In this document: one piece after another, positions 8,823 through 18,195 of the stretch
How positions within the stretch are numbered: position 1 is the stretch's first letter
Layout: every line of letters starts with the position of its first letter
Position numbers and translations under genes: made by a program
The notes under the pieces: model-generated
Seen by the model: the letters and a program-made list of their open reading frames with translations, nothing else
What the model was told of the DNA's origin: nothing
The model's database searches: none
Origin: Chlamydia suis
GTDB lineage: Bacteria; Chlamydiota; Chlamydiia; Chlamydiales; Chlamydiaceae
NCBI RefSeq assembly: GCF_900169085.1
Contig: NZ_LT821323.1
Span: forward strand, 1 to 64,000
Reading direction: 5' to 3'
DNA length: 64,000 nucleotides

Positions 8823-9722
8823 TTAAGAAGTGGAATCAAGCACTTCAGAAAAGGTTTTAAAATGTGTTTTACAGAGTTTTGCTAAGATATCGCGACCTTT
8901 TGTGCGGAGAATCTCTTTTGCTTGCTGTTTGACCTTCCCAGAAGCTCCTTTAAGAAGGCGGACTTGATAGCGAGATTCTAGTGTTTGTATAGAAGTAAGA
9001 AAGGCTTCTCGAGCTAAGATCGAAGCAGCAGCCACGACGATGTCTTGTTCTGCGCGATGGCGCTGAACAAGTTCAATATCAGCACGTTTTTTTCGAACGG
9101 CGTGTAGAAGGACTTTCTCAGAAGAAGCAAATTGGTCGGAGATAGCAAAGACCTCTCCTGGTGGTGTAGGAGCTAAATCATCAATAATAGCAGCATGCGT
9201 CCAAGCAAGAAGAGCATTTAGGTTCTGAAAACTGGTGTATAGGGCATTATATTTTTCTGGAAATAGAGTGAGGACTTTGCAGGTACAAAGAGAACGAATT
9301 TTCTTAGCTAAAAAAGGGATTTTGTCGTCTGAGATGAGCTTAGAGTCGCAAATGGTGGTTTGGTAGAGCGCTTCTATAGCTTTAGTGGAAGGAGCATATA
9401 CTCCTGCTGTGCACAAAGGACCAAAAAAATCTCCTTTTCCAGATTCATCTACGCCAATACGGGGACGCAAATCTTGCTGTGTATTTGGTATAGAAAAGGA
9501 GCATAAAATTTCTGGCTCAAGAAAAAATTCTACAAATTCTTGAGTGCCCTTTCCTTGTACGACAATCTTCCCAGATTGGTATACGGTGCAGCTTACTGAT
9601 GGCGATCTTCCCTGGAAAACGGTGTGGGGAGGAATCGAAATGTGAAATCCTTTTTTCTCTAACTTGTCCCGGAGAAGGGCGAACAAAGAAGGAGAAAGTT
9701 GAGAAACGAAAGGGGATGACAT
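8823..9722 (-). CDS. rnhC: Ribonuclease HIII
   Basis: A 299-residue RNase HIII, which cleaves RNA in RNA/DNA hybrids. The catalytic signature DESGKGDFFGPL starts at Asp92-Glu93, typical of RNase HIII. The N-terminal 80 residues form the TBP-like substrate-binding domain that separates HIII from HII. The basic C-terminus carries ASILAREAFL. A second, HII-type enzyme (rnhB) is encoded at 33.7 kb, so this genome has both. The gene converges on the CT007-like gene with a 15-base gap. Confidence 0.95.
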   Translation of the reverse strand: MSSPFVSQLSPSLFALLRDKLEKKGFHISIPPHTVFQGRSPSVSCTVYQSGKIVVQGKGTQEFVEFFLEPEILCSFSIPNTQQDLRPRIGVDESGKGDFFGPLCTAGVYAPSTKAIEALYQTTICDSKLISDDKIPFLAKKIRSLCTCKVLTLFPEKYNALYTSFQNLNALLAWTHAAIIDDLAPTPPGEVFAISDQFASSEKVLLHAVRKKRADIELVQRHRAEQDIVVAAASILAREAFLTSIQTLESRYQVRLLKGASGKVKQQAKEILRTKGRDILAKLCKTHFKTFSEVLDSTS

Positions 9723-9851
9723 AATTTTCCTACAAAAATTTCTTTTTCAAGAAGGAACCCGCAAATAAGGATTTTTCTCCACATTCTATCATCCTCAAAG
9801 CTTTATGACCGAAAAATTTTTCTAGGAAGAACAAAACCTTAAGTGTAACGC

Positions 9852-9880
9852 TTGAGAAAAAGTCTAATAAACTTTGATAC
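9852..9880 (+). promoter_or_regulatory. Candidate sigma-66 promoter of rodZ
   Basis: TTGAGA (9852-9857) and TGATAC (9875-9880) are 17 bases apart and lie about 70 bases before the rodZ start. Each box matches the housekeeping consensus at four or more positions. Confidence 0.45.
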
Positions 9881-9950
9881 TGTAAAAGAGAAAAATGAAG
9901 AGAGGTCCACTCATTTCAATGGCGGAGCCTGAGCGAACAAGGGGAACTAC

Positions 9951-10382
9951 ATGAGCGAACATATCCACAAAGAGTTGTTGCATCTAGGAGAGGTTTTCCG
10001 CTCACAAAGAGAGGAGAGAGCCCTTTCGTTAAAAGATGTTGAAGCTGCAACATCGATTCGTCTGTCTGCATTGGAAGCTATAGAAGCTGGGCACTTAGGC
10101 AAGTTGATTTCTCCTGTTTATGCTCAAGGCTTTATGAAAAAATATGCAGCTTTTTTAGGGTTAGATGGGGAAAGATTACTCAAAGAGCATCCCTATGTGC
10201 TAAAGATTTTTCAGGAATTTTCAGACCAAAATATGGACATGCTTCTTGATTTAGAATCTATGGGAGGAAGAAACTCTCCAGAGAAGGCCATTCGAAGTTG
10301 GTTCAATTTAGGCTGGGCGGGAGTCCTCGTTTTAGGAGTAGCTTGCCTCTGGTGGTTAGGGAGCGTGCTGAATTTTCTCTAA
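9951..10382 (+). CDS. rodZ: RodZ-like cytoskeletal protein (CT009-like), short form
   Basis: A 143-residue protein matching CT009, reported as a RodZ homologue that binds MreB at the division plane. Residues 11-75 form a helix-turn-helix domain of the RodZ N-terminal type (LSLKDVEAATSIRLSALEAIE; ISPVYAQGFMKKYAAFLGLD). A single membrane helix follows at 119-143. The periplasmic domain of long RodZ proteins such as E. coli (about 337 residues) is missing; only the MreB-facing half is kept. In chlamydiae, which lack FtsZ, MreB and RodZ organise division. The stop lies 3 bases from the end of the convergent htrB gene. Confidence 0.88.
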   Translation: MSEHIHKELLHLGEVFRSQREERALSLKDVEAATSIRLSALEAIEAGHLGKLISPVYAQGFMKKYAAFLGLDGERLLKEHPYVLKIFQEFSDQNMDMLLDLESMGGRNSPEKAIRSWFNLGWAGVLVLGVACLWWLGSVLNFL

Positions 10383-10385
10383 AAT

Positions 10386-11732
10386 TTAGGCTTTTCGTAG
10401 TAACTTGCGAAGACTCTGTGTTAACAATTCTTCTTGTGATAGGGATGCTTTTAGCCTGTTTTTTGAAAAGATTTTTCTAGATCCCGTTTTTTTATAATGA
10501 CGACGAGTCCTTCTAGATAGCCCAAATAAGTCTAGAACAGCAGGGAAAAAGTTGGGCTTAACCAAAAGCTCTTCTTCCGAAGATAAAAATTGTAAAGAAT
10601 AGGGAGAAAGGGAACCTTCGGGAATGCTATCAAGCGCCCCTATAATCGCTAAGGAAAGAGAAGCATTTGCATAGAATTCTGCAAATTCTGTTAAAAATTT
10701 TTGCAAAGAGTTTAGCGCATCTCCTTTCACGATAACCAAAATATGACTAAACGCATAACAACGTTTAAATTTATGGCGAAGTTTTCGTTTCCAGCGTTTA
10801 TGTAGCCACAACCACTGCTCCGGTTTACAAGCAATTCCTTTTTCGAGAAATCGCATTAATTGGTCCATTAATTGTTCTGTAGATTCTCGTATGGAAAGTT
10901 CTTGATTAGCGTAAAAAGCCTTGCTAGGGACTACAAGGTAGTTTCCGTTGGGTTGTCGGTAAATAACGACAGCAATAACAGGCTTTTTAGTTTTGTAAGC
11001 TAATAATGCAGGAGAGGTTGTAGTAAATGCCTGAGAACCGAATAAAGGATAGGAATATTGCGAAGATAATAAGACTTGATCTCCAACAATTCCTACAACT
11101 TCTCCTTTATGAAGAGCTCTCAATGCTTGGTTTATGGCATTTTGAGGAGGCACGATCCTTCCTTGAAAAGATTCTCTTAAGGAAATGATTTTTTTATTAA
11201 GTCGAGAATTTTTTACCGGTTTGGCAAAAGCTAAACCAGGATATCTCTTAGTAATATAAAGGAATGGAAGCTCCCAGTTTGCTTGATGTCCACAGAATAA
11301 AATAGCGCCTTTTTGTTGATCTAAATGAGCGAACAAATGCTCAAGTTCTTGTTTAGAGGAAACTTCTTCTGGGAAGAACCCTTCAGGAGAGTCTTCTGAG
11401 GTGGCAATGGTAATAATGTCATCAATATGTTTCGAGAATTTGTCTACAGTTGCAAGCTCTACAAACGTAATAATCACTTGTTGAACAGACTGCAAGGCTA
11501 TTCGATATCGTTCAGCAAAGCTTTTTTCCGGGAATGCAAGAGCTAAATTCGTGAGGGCAGTTTTTCTAAAGTCAGATATGATATAAAAGATTATCGTCCC
11601 CACGCCCTTCCCAAAAAGTCGTAAAGATGAGCGAGGAAGTAGTCGCAGGATGGTCAGGATTCCAAGACCTAACCCATAAACGAGATGATCGACGAGGATT
11701 TTTCCTCCCGAGCGTAATCTTTTAAAGAGCAT
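10386..11732 (-). CDS. htrB: Lipid A lauroyl-type acyltransferase, extended
   Basis: A 448-residue member of the LpxL/LpxM (HtrB/MsbB) late acyltransferases that add secondary acyl chains to lipid A at the inner membrane. Seen: an N-terminal membrane anchor (about 12-33), then the catalytic dyad His149-x4-Glu154 in FCGHQANWELP. The fold continues to about residue 315 (EQWLWLHKRWKRK). After that come about 130 residues without match to the core family, ending in a very basic segment; most relatives are near 300-310 residues. The extension contains GALDSIPEGSLSPYSLQFLS and has no function that I know. Matches CT010. Convergent with rodZ. Confidence 0.9.
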   Translation of the reverse strand: MLFKRLRSGGKILVDHLVYGLGLGILTILRLLPRSSLRLFGKGVGTIIFYIISDFRKTALTNLALAFPEKSFAERYRIALQSVQQVIITFVELATVDKFSKHIDDIITIATSEDSPEGFFPEEVSSKQELEHLFAHLDQQKGAILFCGHQANWELPFLYITKRYPGLAFAKPVKNSRLNKKIISLRESFQGRIVPPQNAINQALRALHKGEVVGIVGDQVLLSSQYSYPLFGSQAFTTTSPALLAYKTKKPVIAVVIYRQPNGNYLVVPSKAFYANQELSIRESTEQLMDQLMRFLEKGIACKPEQWLWLHKRWKRKLRHKFKRCYAFSHILVIVKGDALNSLQKFLTEFAEFYANASLSLAIIGALDSIPEGSLSPYSLQFLSSEEELLVKPNFFPAVLDLFGLSRRTRRHYKKTGSRKIFSKNRLKASLSQEELLTQSLRKLLRKA

Positions 11733-11874
11733 AGTGTCTTTCCGTAAGGCTATGTGTGATGTTGCGCATGGTTATAGCAAAGCTTTTTTACTAGAAAGGA
11801 ATAGATAGGAGCCTAGCAAAATAGAAGCTTTTTTGTATAAATTGCCTCTTCAGTTGAAAAAAAGCTTGTCACAA

Positions 11875-13131
11875 TCAGGAAGGTTTTTTCTTTAAAGAGG
11901 AAGAGGCTACTTGAATGATCACCTTATTCCCGGATGTTCTTGCTGTTAAAGCCAAAGGCTCTCCATCTTGATCAAATAGTGTAAGTTTCCGCAAGTATTC
12001 TCTAAAGCGGTGCCGGATTCCTGCCTCGTCAAGGATCATGTGTTTATTGGTTTCGCGATCTTGCGCAATAACTGCTTGAACAAAAGTGTCTTCTAAAGTT
12101 TTTTCGTCTAAAAATTCTACAGCCCAATGGATGAAGTGTTCTTTTTGAGATTTTATAGGAGGCTCCATAATGATGGTAAGCGCCATATTATTTTTTACCA
12201 CATCCAGGAATAGATGGCTGACGTCTTTTACGTAAAGAGGGAGGTCCATTTGATAAATTCCATGGTTCAAGACCAAGGGGGCATTCTGTTCGAGATAATA
12301 ATTTTGAGGATTTACAAACTGGCTGTTTTCTACAGGGAAAAATAGAAGAACAGGAAGATTGATATTCAAGGGAATAAATTCTTGTTTTAAGAACAGGAGT
12401 CGTAAAAAATCCGCTTGCGGATCGTTTAATTCCACATAGCTATTATCAAAGGGAATAAATACTTTTTTCCAATCTTCAGGAACAGGATAGACGACCTCAT
12501 CAAGATTCCCTTGAGCTAGACGACTGCGGTCTAGCTCTTCGAAAGAAACCTTATTGAGATTAAAAGTCAGCTCTAATCCGTGATCCTTTAAAGAAGAAAC
12601 GTATTCCTTAGGACCACTTACTTTTTGCACTAAGTACTTTGGCCAAACATCAAGGTATTCATATCCTTTCGGAGCTCTCCCTATAGGTTTCGTAATTGTG
12701 ACAGAGATATCCTCTGTCACGAACTGAGTTAGACGAATGAAAATATCTTCCGACGTTACACTTTTGATATTTTTGCGTAGGTGAATGTCGGAATCCAAAC
12801 AAACCAAATTATATGGGTTTATTGTTTCTATCCAACTTTCTGTTCTTCCTTTAGCACTAATAACAATCTCAAGGTTCGTAGGGCGAAGTTTTTCGATAAC
12901 CGATTTATTCCCGGTTATCATCATGGCTACTTTTTTCTTCAACAAACCATTGGCTTGCAAACCAATAACTGTTTGCTCTGGAGTTAGATCAATTACACGT
13001 ACAGGAATATTATGAAAGGTTCTTGTTACCGTAATGGACTGGTTAGCTAATGCCCAAATGATAATGGCAAAGCCCAAAGAAACTAGCTTTTGGAGCCAGT
13101 TACGAGAAACCCAAGAGACGAAATTGATCAT
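11875..13131 (-). CDS. cdaR: CdaR-like YbbR-domain regulator of c-di-AMP synthesis
   Basis: A 418-residue protein with an N-terminal membrane helix (about 13-29, LVSLGFAIIIWALAN) followed by several YbbR-type repeats outside the membrane, starting at ITVTRTFHNIPVRVI. In Firmicutes, CdaR (YbbR) binds and controls the diadenylate cyclase CdaA. Its start codon overlaps the stop of the upstream dacA gene by 4 bases, so the two are translationally coupled. Matches CT011. The function is inferred from domain and pairing. Confidence 0.85.
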   Translation of the reverse strand: MINFVSWVSRNWLQKLVSLGFAIIIWALANQSITVTRTFHNIPVRVIDLTPEQTVIGLQANGLLKKKVAMMITGNKSVIEKLRPTNLEIVISAKGRTESWIETINPYNLVCLDSDIHLRKNIKSVTSEDIFIRLTQFVTEDISVTITKPIGRAPKGYEYLDVWPKYLVQKVSGPKEYVSSLKDHGLELTFNLNKVSFEELDRSRLAQGNLDEVVYPVPEDWKKVFIPFDNSYVELNDPQADFLRLLFLKQEFIPLNINLPVLLFFPVENSQFVNPQNYYLEQNAPLVLNHGIYQMDLPLYVKDVSHLFLDVVKNNMALTIIMEPPIKSQKEHFIHWAVEFLDEKTLEDTFVQAVIAQDRETNKHMILDEAGIRHRFREYLRKLTLFDQDGEPLALTARTSGNKVIIQVASSSLKKKPS

Positions 13132-13922
13132 TTTTTACGCATCCAGGAGATAATAGGGTTTGTCTTTCGTTCATTGCGAGTTAGAATACTTCGTAAAATG
13201 GCTTTAAATCTATCCATTTTCACTCCGCGAGTTAAGATCCCATCTCGGGCTAAAGAGACAGCTCCGGTCTCTTCCGACACAACAACTACGAGAGCATCGG
13301 TGCGTTGACTAGCACCCAGTGCTGCTCGATGGCGAGTCCCCATGGAGCGTGAGAGTTGTGTGGTATCATGGGCAAGAGGGAGAATCACTCGTGCGTAGGA
13401 GATAGTTTCTCCTTTCATCAGAACAGCGCCGTCATGTAAATGGGAAGACGGTTCGAAGATGGCTTCAAGCAGTTCTTCAGAAAAGTCCGCATTGATTTTT
13501 ACAGCAGAGAGATTCAGCAGCTCATTTAAGAGACGCTCGTTCTCCAGTACGATAAGAGCTCCTATTTGTCGTTCGGCCATGCGATAAACGCAGGCCGTAA
13601 AATGATCAATAAATTCGTCTTGCAGGTTGATTACGAATTTTCCTCTGCGTAAGCGCACCCTAGAGAGCGCAAGACGAATTTCTGGTTGAAAGATAATAAA
13701 CACTACGATTGCCGCAATATTGACTACATGGAGCATCAGATTGCGAATAACAGGGAGATGAAGCTTTTCTGCAAGAACAAATAGACAAAGAAAAGAGAGC
13801 AGACCAAAGACTAAGTCCATAGCTGCTGTTCCCCAGAAAAACTTTAGTAAGTAATTGAGGACCACCCAAATTAAAGCTATCTCCAACAGAGGTGTGGCGT
13901 AATACATTATACCTACGAACAT
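13128..13922 (-). CDS. dacA: Membrane-bound diadenylate cyclase (c-di-AMP synthase)
   Basis: A 264-residue CdaA/DacA-type enzyme joining two ATP into cyclic di-AMP; chlamydiae are known to make it. Three membrane helices lie at about 10-28, 36-53 and 59-77, followed by the DAC domain with the DGA motif at 164-166 and the RHR motif at 197-199, both complete. The first ATG has only a distant GGG upstream. A second in-frame ATG at residue 6 follows an AGGT closely, so the start is uncertain by five residues. Forms an overlapping pair with cdaR. Divergent from cydA. Confidence 0.93.
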   Translation of the reverse strand: MFVGIMYYATPLLEIALIWVVLNYLLKFFWGTAAMDLVFGLLSFLCLFVLAEKLHLPVIRNLMLHVVNIAAIVVFIIFQPEIRLALSRVRLRRGKFVINLQDEFIDHFTACVYRMAERQIGALIVLENERLLNELLNLSAVKINADFSEELLEAIFEPSSHLHDGAVLMKGETISYARVILPLAHDTTQLSRSMGTRHRAALGASQRTDALVVVVSEETGAVSLARDGILTRGVKMDRFKAILRSILTRNERKTNPIISWMRKK

Positions 13923-14203
13923 CTATTAAGATAACCCTAGCAGTTGAAGTGTTTTCATTATTTTTCAACAGAACAAGAAATTCTGCAAAATCCCCGAAAC
14001 TTATCATAAGCGAAAAGCGAACCGAGCCCAAGGAAGGTTTTCAAGAACCCCCTAGGGAGAGGACTCATCCCCAGTTTAGCTGGAAGAGGGTTAATGGCAA
14101 AGTATTTTGTGGAAAAGGACGACTTTAACAACTAATGACAGGGAAACGCGCATAGTATATAACTACAGAGAATGCAAGTAGTGTTTGATTTGGAGAGCCA
14201 AGT

Positions 14204-15544
14204 ATGAGTGCTGAGATATTGGCGAGGGTGCAATTTGCGCTGTTTATTGGGTTTCACTATCTCTTTGTTCCTATTAGTTTAGGATTAAGCATGATGATAG
14301 TTCTTATGGAAGGGCTCTACCTGTTTACGAAAAAAAGCATTTATAACCAATTGACTTGGTTTTGGATTAAAATTTTCACTCTGACTTTTGTGGTTGGGGT
14401 TGTTACTGGAATCATGCAAATTTTTTCTTTCGGAGCCAATTGGTCTCGATTTGCAGAATATACAGGGAATATCTTTGGCATGTTCTTAGGAAGCGAAGGC
14501 ATGTTTGCTTTTTTCTTGGAATCAGGGTTTCTAGGAGTCTTGTTATTCGGTCGACATAAGGTATCCAAGAAAATGCATTTTTTCGCAGCTTGTATGGTAG
14601 CTTTAGGGGCGCATATGAGCGCTTTTTGGATTGTTTGTGCAAATTCTTGGATGCAGACTCCTGCTGGTTATGAAATGGTTATGCGTAATGGAGTTTTGGT
14701 TCCTCAAATGACTTCTTTTTGGGCTGCGGTATTATCTCCTTCTGCTTTGCAGCGTTTCACGCATGTTGTCCTTGGAGCTTGGTTATCAGGAATATTTCTT
14801 GTTTTATCGGTAAGCGCTCATTATTTGCGCAAAAAGCGTCATACAGAGTTCGCGGAAAAAGGATTGAAGCTGGGGGTGTTTACAGCTTTGATTGTTTTGA
14901 TGTTACAGCTTTGGTCGGCAGATGTCACAGCTCGAGGAGTTGCTAAGCATCAGCCCGCAAAACTTGCTGCTTTTGAAGGAGTTTTTAAAACTCAAGAACA
15001 TACGCCGATCTACTTGTTCGGCGTTGTTGATATGAAAAACGAGCGCGTTATTGGCATTCCAATTCCTTCCGGATTATCTCTTTTGGTTCATCGAAATGCG
15101 AAAACTCCCGTTAAAGGCCTAGACCAGTTTCCCAAAGATGAGTGGCCAAATGTGGCTTTTGTTTTTCAAACGTATCACTTAATGGTCATGTTATGGGGAG
15201 TTATGCTCCTTTTAGCTTTGATAGCTTTGGCTGTGCACAAGAAGAAAACTTGGGCGTGTAGGAAGGGAATTTTATGGATACTTTCGCTTTCTGTATTCTG
15301 TCCTGAGTTGTGTAACGAAATCGGCTGGATCTCTACAGAAGTAGGCCGTCAGCCTTGGGTTGTTTATGGTTTGTTAAAAACTAAAGATGCAACGTCACCT
15401 ATCGTTCATTCTGGACAAATTTGGCAGTCTTTAATTCTGTTTTCAATCGTTTTTATCTGTTTATTGAGTCTTTTCGTTTCGCTTCTTTTGAAAAAAATTG
15501 GCGAGGGACCTGATGAAAAAGATCTTATAGAAAGAGATTTGTGA
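14204..15544 (+). CDS. cydA: Cytochrome bd oxidase subunit I
   Basis: A 446-residue quinol oxidase subunit carrying the three haems. It reduces oxygen with high affinity at the inner membrane. His18 (in IGFHYLFVPIS) is the expected haem b595 ligand, and GRQPW near residue 385 is a CydA signature. About nine membrane helices are visible, and the quinol loop is of the short type. The downstream cydB begins 11 bases after its stop. Chlamydiae have no cytochrome c oxidase, so this is likely their terminal oxidase. Confidence 0.95.
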   Translation: MSAEILARVQFALFIGFHYLFVPISLGLSMMIVLMEGLYLFTKKSIYNQLTWFWIKIFTLTFVVGVVTGIMQIFSFGANWSRFAEYTGNIFGMFLGSEGMFAFFLESGFLGVLLFGRHKVSKKMHFFAACMVALGAHMSAFWIVCANSWMQTPAGYEMVMRNGVLVPQMTSFWAAVLSPSALQRFTHVVLGAWLSGIFLVLSVSAHYLRKKRHTEFAEKGLKLGVFTALIVLMLQLWSADVTARGVAKHQPAKLAAFEGVFKTQEHTPIYLFGVVDMKNERVIGIPIPSGLSLLVHRNAKTPVKGLDQFPKDEWPNVAFVFQTYHLMVMLWGVMLLLALIALAVHKKKTWACRKGILWILSLSVFCPELCNEIGWISTEVGRQPWVVYGLLKTKDATSPIVHSGQIWQSLILFSIVFICLLSLFVSLLLKKIGEGPDEKDLIERDL

Positions 15545-15555
15545 GGGCATTCATT

Positions 15556-16617
15556 ATGGAAATTTCTTTAACAATGATGCTTCCTGTTATTTGGTACGCA
15601 ATTCTTTGCATCGCTGTATTTGCTTACGCTTTAGGGGAAGGCTTTGATTTGGGATTAAGCACGATCTATTTTCTTTCTAAAGAAGAGAAGGAGCGTCGAT
15701 GGCTTTTAAACTCAATAGGCCCTGTTTGGGACGGGAATGAAGTGTGGCTCGTGATCATGTTTGCAGGTTTATTTGCAGGTTTCCCGACAGCCTATGGTAC
15801 CCTGTTGTCCATCTTCTATATGCCCATCTGGACTATGGTTATGCTGTATATATTCCGAGGCTGCTCTTTAGAATTTCGAAGTAAAGCAGAGTCTCATCGC
15901 TGGAGATGTTTTTGGGATATTCTTTTTTCTGCTTCAGGGATGTCGATTAGCTTTTTTTTAGGAACTTTTGCTGGGAATCTATTGCTTGGGCTGCCAATAG
16001 CTCCGGATACTTCTTATAGTGCTTTGTCCTGGAAGCTCTTTTTACGACCCTATCCCGTATTATGCGGACTATTTGTAGTCGCTGCTTTTGCTTTGCATGG
16101 GATTAGTTTCGCTTTGATGAAAACAGGAGAAGGTTTGCAACTTCGCCTAAGAAATCGGTTTTCTTATGTTTTATCAGGTTATCTAGTTTTGTATATCAGC
16201 TTGCTCATTGCAACAATTTTAGATTTGCCTCAGGCTGTCGGAGTTTGTTGTCGTGTTGGAGGTGGCTCGGGTATTCCTGCTTATCCGGTATTGATTTTGC
16301 TGGCTTTAGCAACACTTTCTTGTTGCTATGCAGCAAAAATGGCTGTGACAGCTGCTAAGTATGGCAAAGCATTTGTTTTTTCTTGTATCAATTTACTGTT
16401 CCCCATACTGGCTTATAACGTGTTGCTTTTCCCTAACTTACTCGTGTCTTCTGTAGATAACCGTTATACCTTAACGATTTTTAATTCAGCTGTAGAACCG
16501 GGGGCCTTGCAACATCTCATTAAGATCGTTTTAATAGCTCTTCCTTTTGTTATTGCTTACACGATCTATATTTATCGGGTATTTAGGGGAAAAACGGATT
16601 TTCCCTCTATTTATTAG
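15556..16617 (+). CDS. cydB: Cytochrome bd oxidase subunit II
   Basis: The haem-free partner of CydA, 353 residues from the chosen ATG. Hydrophobic throughout with about eight helices, and with the family pattern GEGFDLGLS near the N-terminus and GPVWDGNEVWL near residue 50. I chose the ATG at 15556 because GAGGG lies 8 bases upstream; a GTG at 15541 in the same frame would add five residues and overlap cydA. A T-less hairpin follows the stop. Confidence 0.95.
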   Translation: MEISLTMMLPVIWYAILCIAVFAYALGEGFDLGLSTIYFLSKEEKERRWLLNSIGPVWDGNEVWLVIMFAGLFAGFPTAYGTLLSIFYMPIWTMVMLYIFRGCSLEFRSKAESHRWRCFWDILFSASGMSISFFLGTFAGNLLLGLPIAPDTSYSALSWKLFLRPYPVLCGLFVVAAFALHGISFALMKTGEGLQLRLRNRFSYVLSGYLVLYISLLIATILDLPQAVGVCCRVGGGSGIPAYPVLILLALATLSCCYAAKMAVTAAKYGKAFVFSCINLLFPILAYNVLLFPNLLVSSVDNRYTLTIFNSAVEPGALQHLIKIVLIALPFVIAYTIYIYRVFRGKTDFPSIY

Positions 16618-16630
16618 TTGTGATTAGGAA

Positions 16631-16656
16631 TACAAAGCTCTTGTAAGAGCTTTGTA
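16631..16656. repeat. Perfect 12-bp inverted repeat after cydB
   Basis: TACAAAGCTCTT (16631-16642) and its reverse complement (16645-16656) are split by only two bases. It lies 13 bases after cydB and before the end of convergent phoH. There is no T-run on either side, so it may be a U-less terminator or an mRNA 3' end stabiliser. Confidence 0.6.
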
Positions 16657-16689
16657 CCAGATGATTGCTGCAGTGGCGAAGGAAGAGGA

Positions 16690-17994
16690 TCAAAGAATGG
16701 TTGCAGCTGCGGCAGCAAGCTCGGAACGTTCTGTTCGAGTCATGAACATGTGTCCGTATAGAGATAAATGATGAAATTTTCCCACAAGATAGGTAAGACC
16801 ATTGGAGTTTTCGTCGAAATACAAGCTGTCTATCTGAGTAGGGTCTCCTGTTAAAACAATTTTTGTGCCTTTCCCTGCTCGCGAGATAATAGTTTTGATT
16901 TCGTGTGGAGTGAGGTTTTGTGCTTCATCAATGATCATGAATACTTTGGGTAAGGAGCGTCCTCGGATATAGGTGAGTGCTTCCATCTCTAGCTTTTTGG
17001 TCTCCATCAAACTTTGCAGGGTTTCTGCGAAGTCTCCCATATTATTAGCGTCGAACAGAAACTCCATATTATCATAAATGGGTTGCATCCAGTGCATCAA
17101 CTTTTCTTCTTTTATTCCAGGAAGAAATCCGATGTCTTTCCCCATTGGAATAATGGGTCTGCTAACCAGAAGTTTGTTGTATTTAGGCTTGTCGAAAACT
17201 TGATACATAGCGGCGGCTAAAGCCAGGACTGTTTTACCGGACCCAGCCTGTCCCATCAAGGTAACGAGTTTGATGTCATCCCTTAGTAGTAGATCTAGCG
17301 CGCAGCGTTGCTCTCTATTTAGAGGACTCACTCCCCAAATTTTCTCTGGAAGGGATTTTAGAGCAATGATTTTATTGTCTTTAGGGCTATAACGACCGAG
17401 GGCAGAGTGGTTTTCGTCATCTCCTGAAAGGAAGAAGTATTCGTTGGGGGAGGGTAAGGGAGTAAGATCTGAGGGGAAGGCTATCGAGCCGTCTTTGTAA
17501 AAATATTCTATAGAGCTGTTTGATACCTTAAGTCTTCTGTGGCCACGATAGAGAGAGCGGAAGGAGACGCATTTGTTTTCGTAGTCTTTAGCCTCAATAC
17601 CTAAAGCCTCTGCGTACACCCTTCGGCTCAGGCTTTTGGTTACGAAAATTACGGGTTCTCGTTGGGAAATGATTTGTAATAATTCTAGAGTGAGGTGTTT
17701 TTTAGGTTTTTCATTGGTGGAAAAATTTGCTAAAGGAGAAACCTCAATGCATAACTCGCTGCCGTTTTTTAAAAAAATCTGGCCTGTAGCGGATTTGTCT
17801 GATTGTTCCAGTAGCAGACGAATGTTTCCTAATGCTCGAGAAGCGTTTTTTCCAGATTCGTCACGAAATTTGGCGCAAGACTCTAACTCTTCGATTACTG
17901 TAAAAGGGATAATGATACGAGTGTTAGATAAAGAGGAGAGGGCCTCTGGATCGTAAATAAAAACACTGGTGTCAATAACGGAGGTTTTTTTCAT
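16690..17994 (-). CDS. phoH: PIN-PhoH family RNA-binding ATPase
   Basis: A 434-residue protein fusing a PIN nuclease domain (1-150; Asp8 in VIDTSVFIYD, Glu36-Glu37 as acidic residues) to a PhoH ATPase domain (about 220-434). Walker A is at 248-255 (GQAGSGKT) and Walker B at 354-357 (IIDE). This layout (PhoH2, like YlaK) is linked in other bacteria to RNA unwinding and cleavage; the chlamydial role is not known. No toxin-antitoxin partner is next to it. Matches CT015. The start is taken at MKKTSVIDTS. Confidence 0.9.
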   Translation of the reverse strand: MKKTSVIDTSVFIYDPEALSSLSNTRIIIPFTVIEELESCAKFRDESGKNASRALGNIRLLLEQSDKSATGQIFLKNGSELCIEVSPLANFSTNEKPKKHLTLELLQIISQREPVIFVTKSLSRRVYAEALGIEAKDYENKCVSFRSLYRGHRRLKVSNSSIEYFYKDGSIAFPSDLTPLPSPNEYFFLSGDDENHSALGRYSPKDNKIIALKSLPEKIWGVSPLNREQRCALDLLLRDDIKLVTLMGQAGSGKTVLALAAAMYQVFDKPKYNKLLVSRPIIPMGKDIGFLPGIKEEKLMHWMQPIYDNMEFLFDANNMGDFAETLQSLMETKKLEMEALTYIRGRSLPKVFMIIDEAQNLTPHEIKTIISRAGKGTKIVLTGDPTQIDSLYFDENSNGLTYLVGKFHHLSLYGHMFMTRTERSELAAAAATIL

Positions 17995-18131
17995 TGCAAG
18001 TTCCTAATTTACTCGAGGATAAGAGGGAAGCTGCTTCGATGTGTACCATATTAAGACAAATTAAAACATGTCTTTGTTCGAGGGGGAGGATGTAAGTTTT
18101 TAGCAATCGGGAGGCTTATCTGCTAATCTGT

Positions 18132-18160
18132 TTGTCAAAAATGCCTCCCTTAACTACAAT
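18132..18160 (+). promoter_or_regulatory. Candidate sigma-66 promoter of the CT016-like gene
   Basis: TTGTCA (18132-18137) and TACAAT (18155-18160) with an exact 17-base spacer, 35 bases before the ATG. Both boxes match five of six consensus bases. Confidence 0.6.
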
Positions 18161-18195
18161 GCCGGAGAAAGCGAGTCCTTCTGTTGGAGGTTGTT

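Noticed and set aside
15541..15555. GTG start for cydB upstream of the chosen ATG
   Set aside because: The Shine-Dalgarno GAGGG is correctly placed for the ATG at 15556 and would lie inside the coding region of the longer form.
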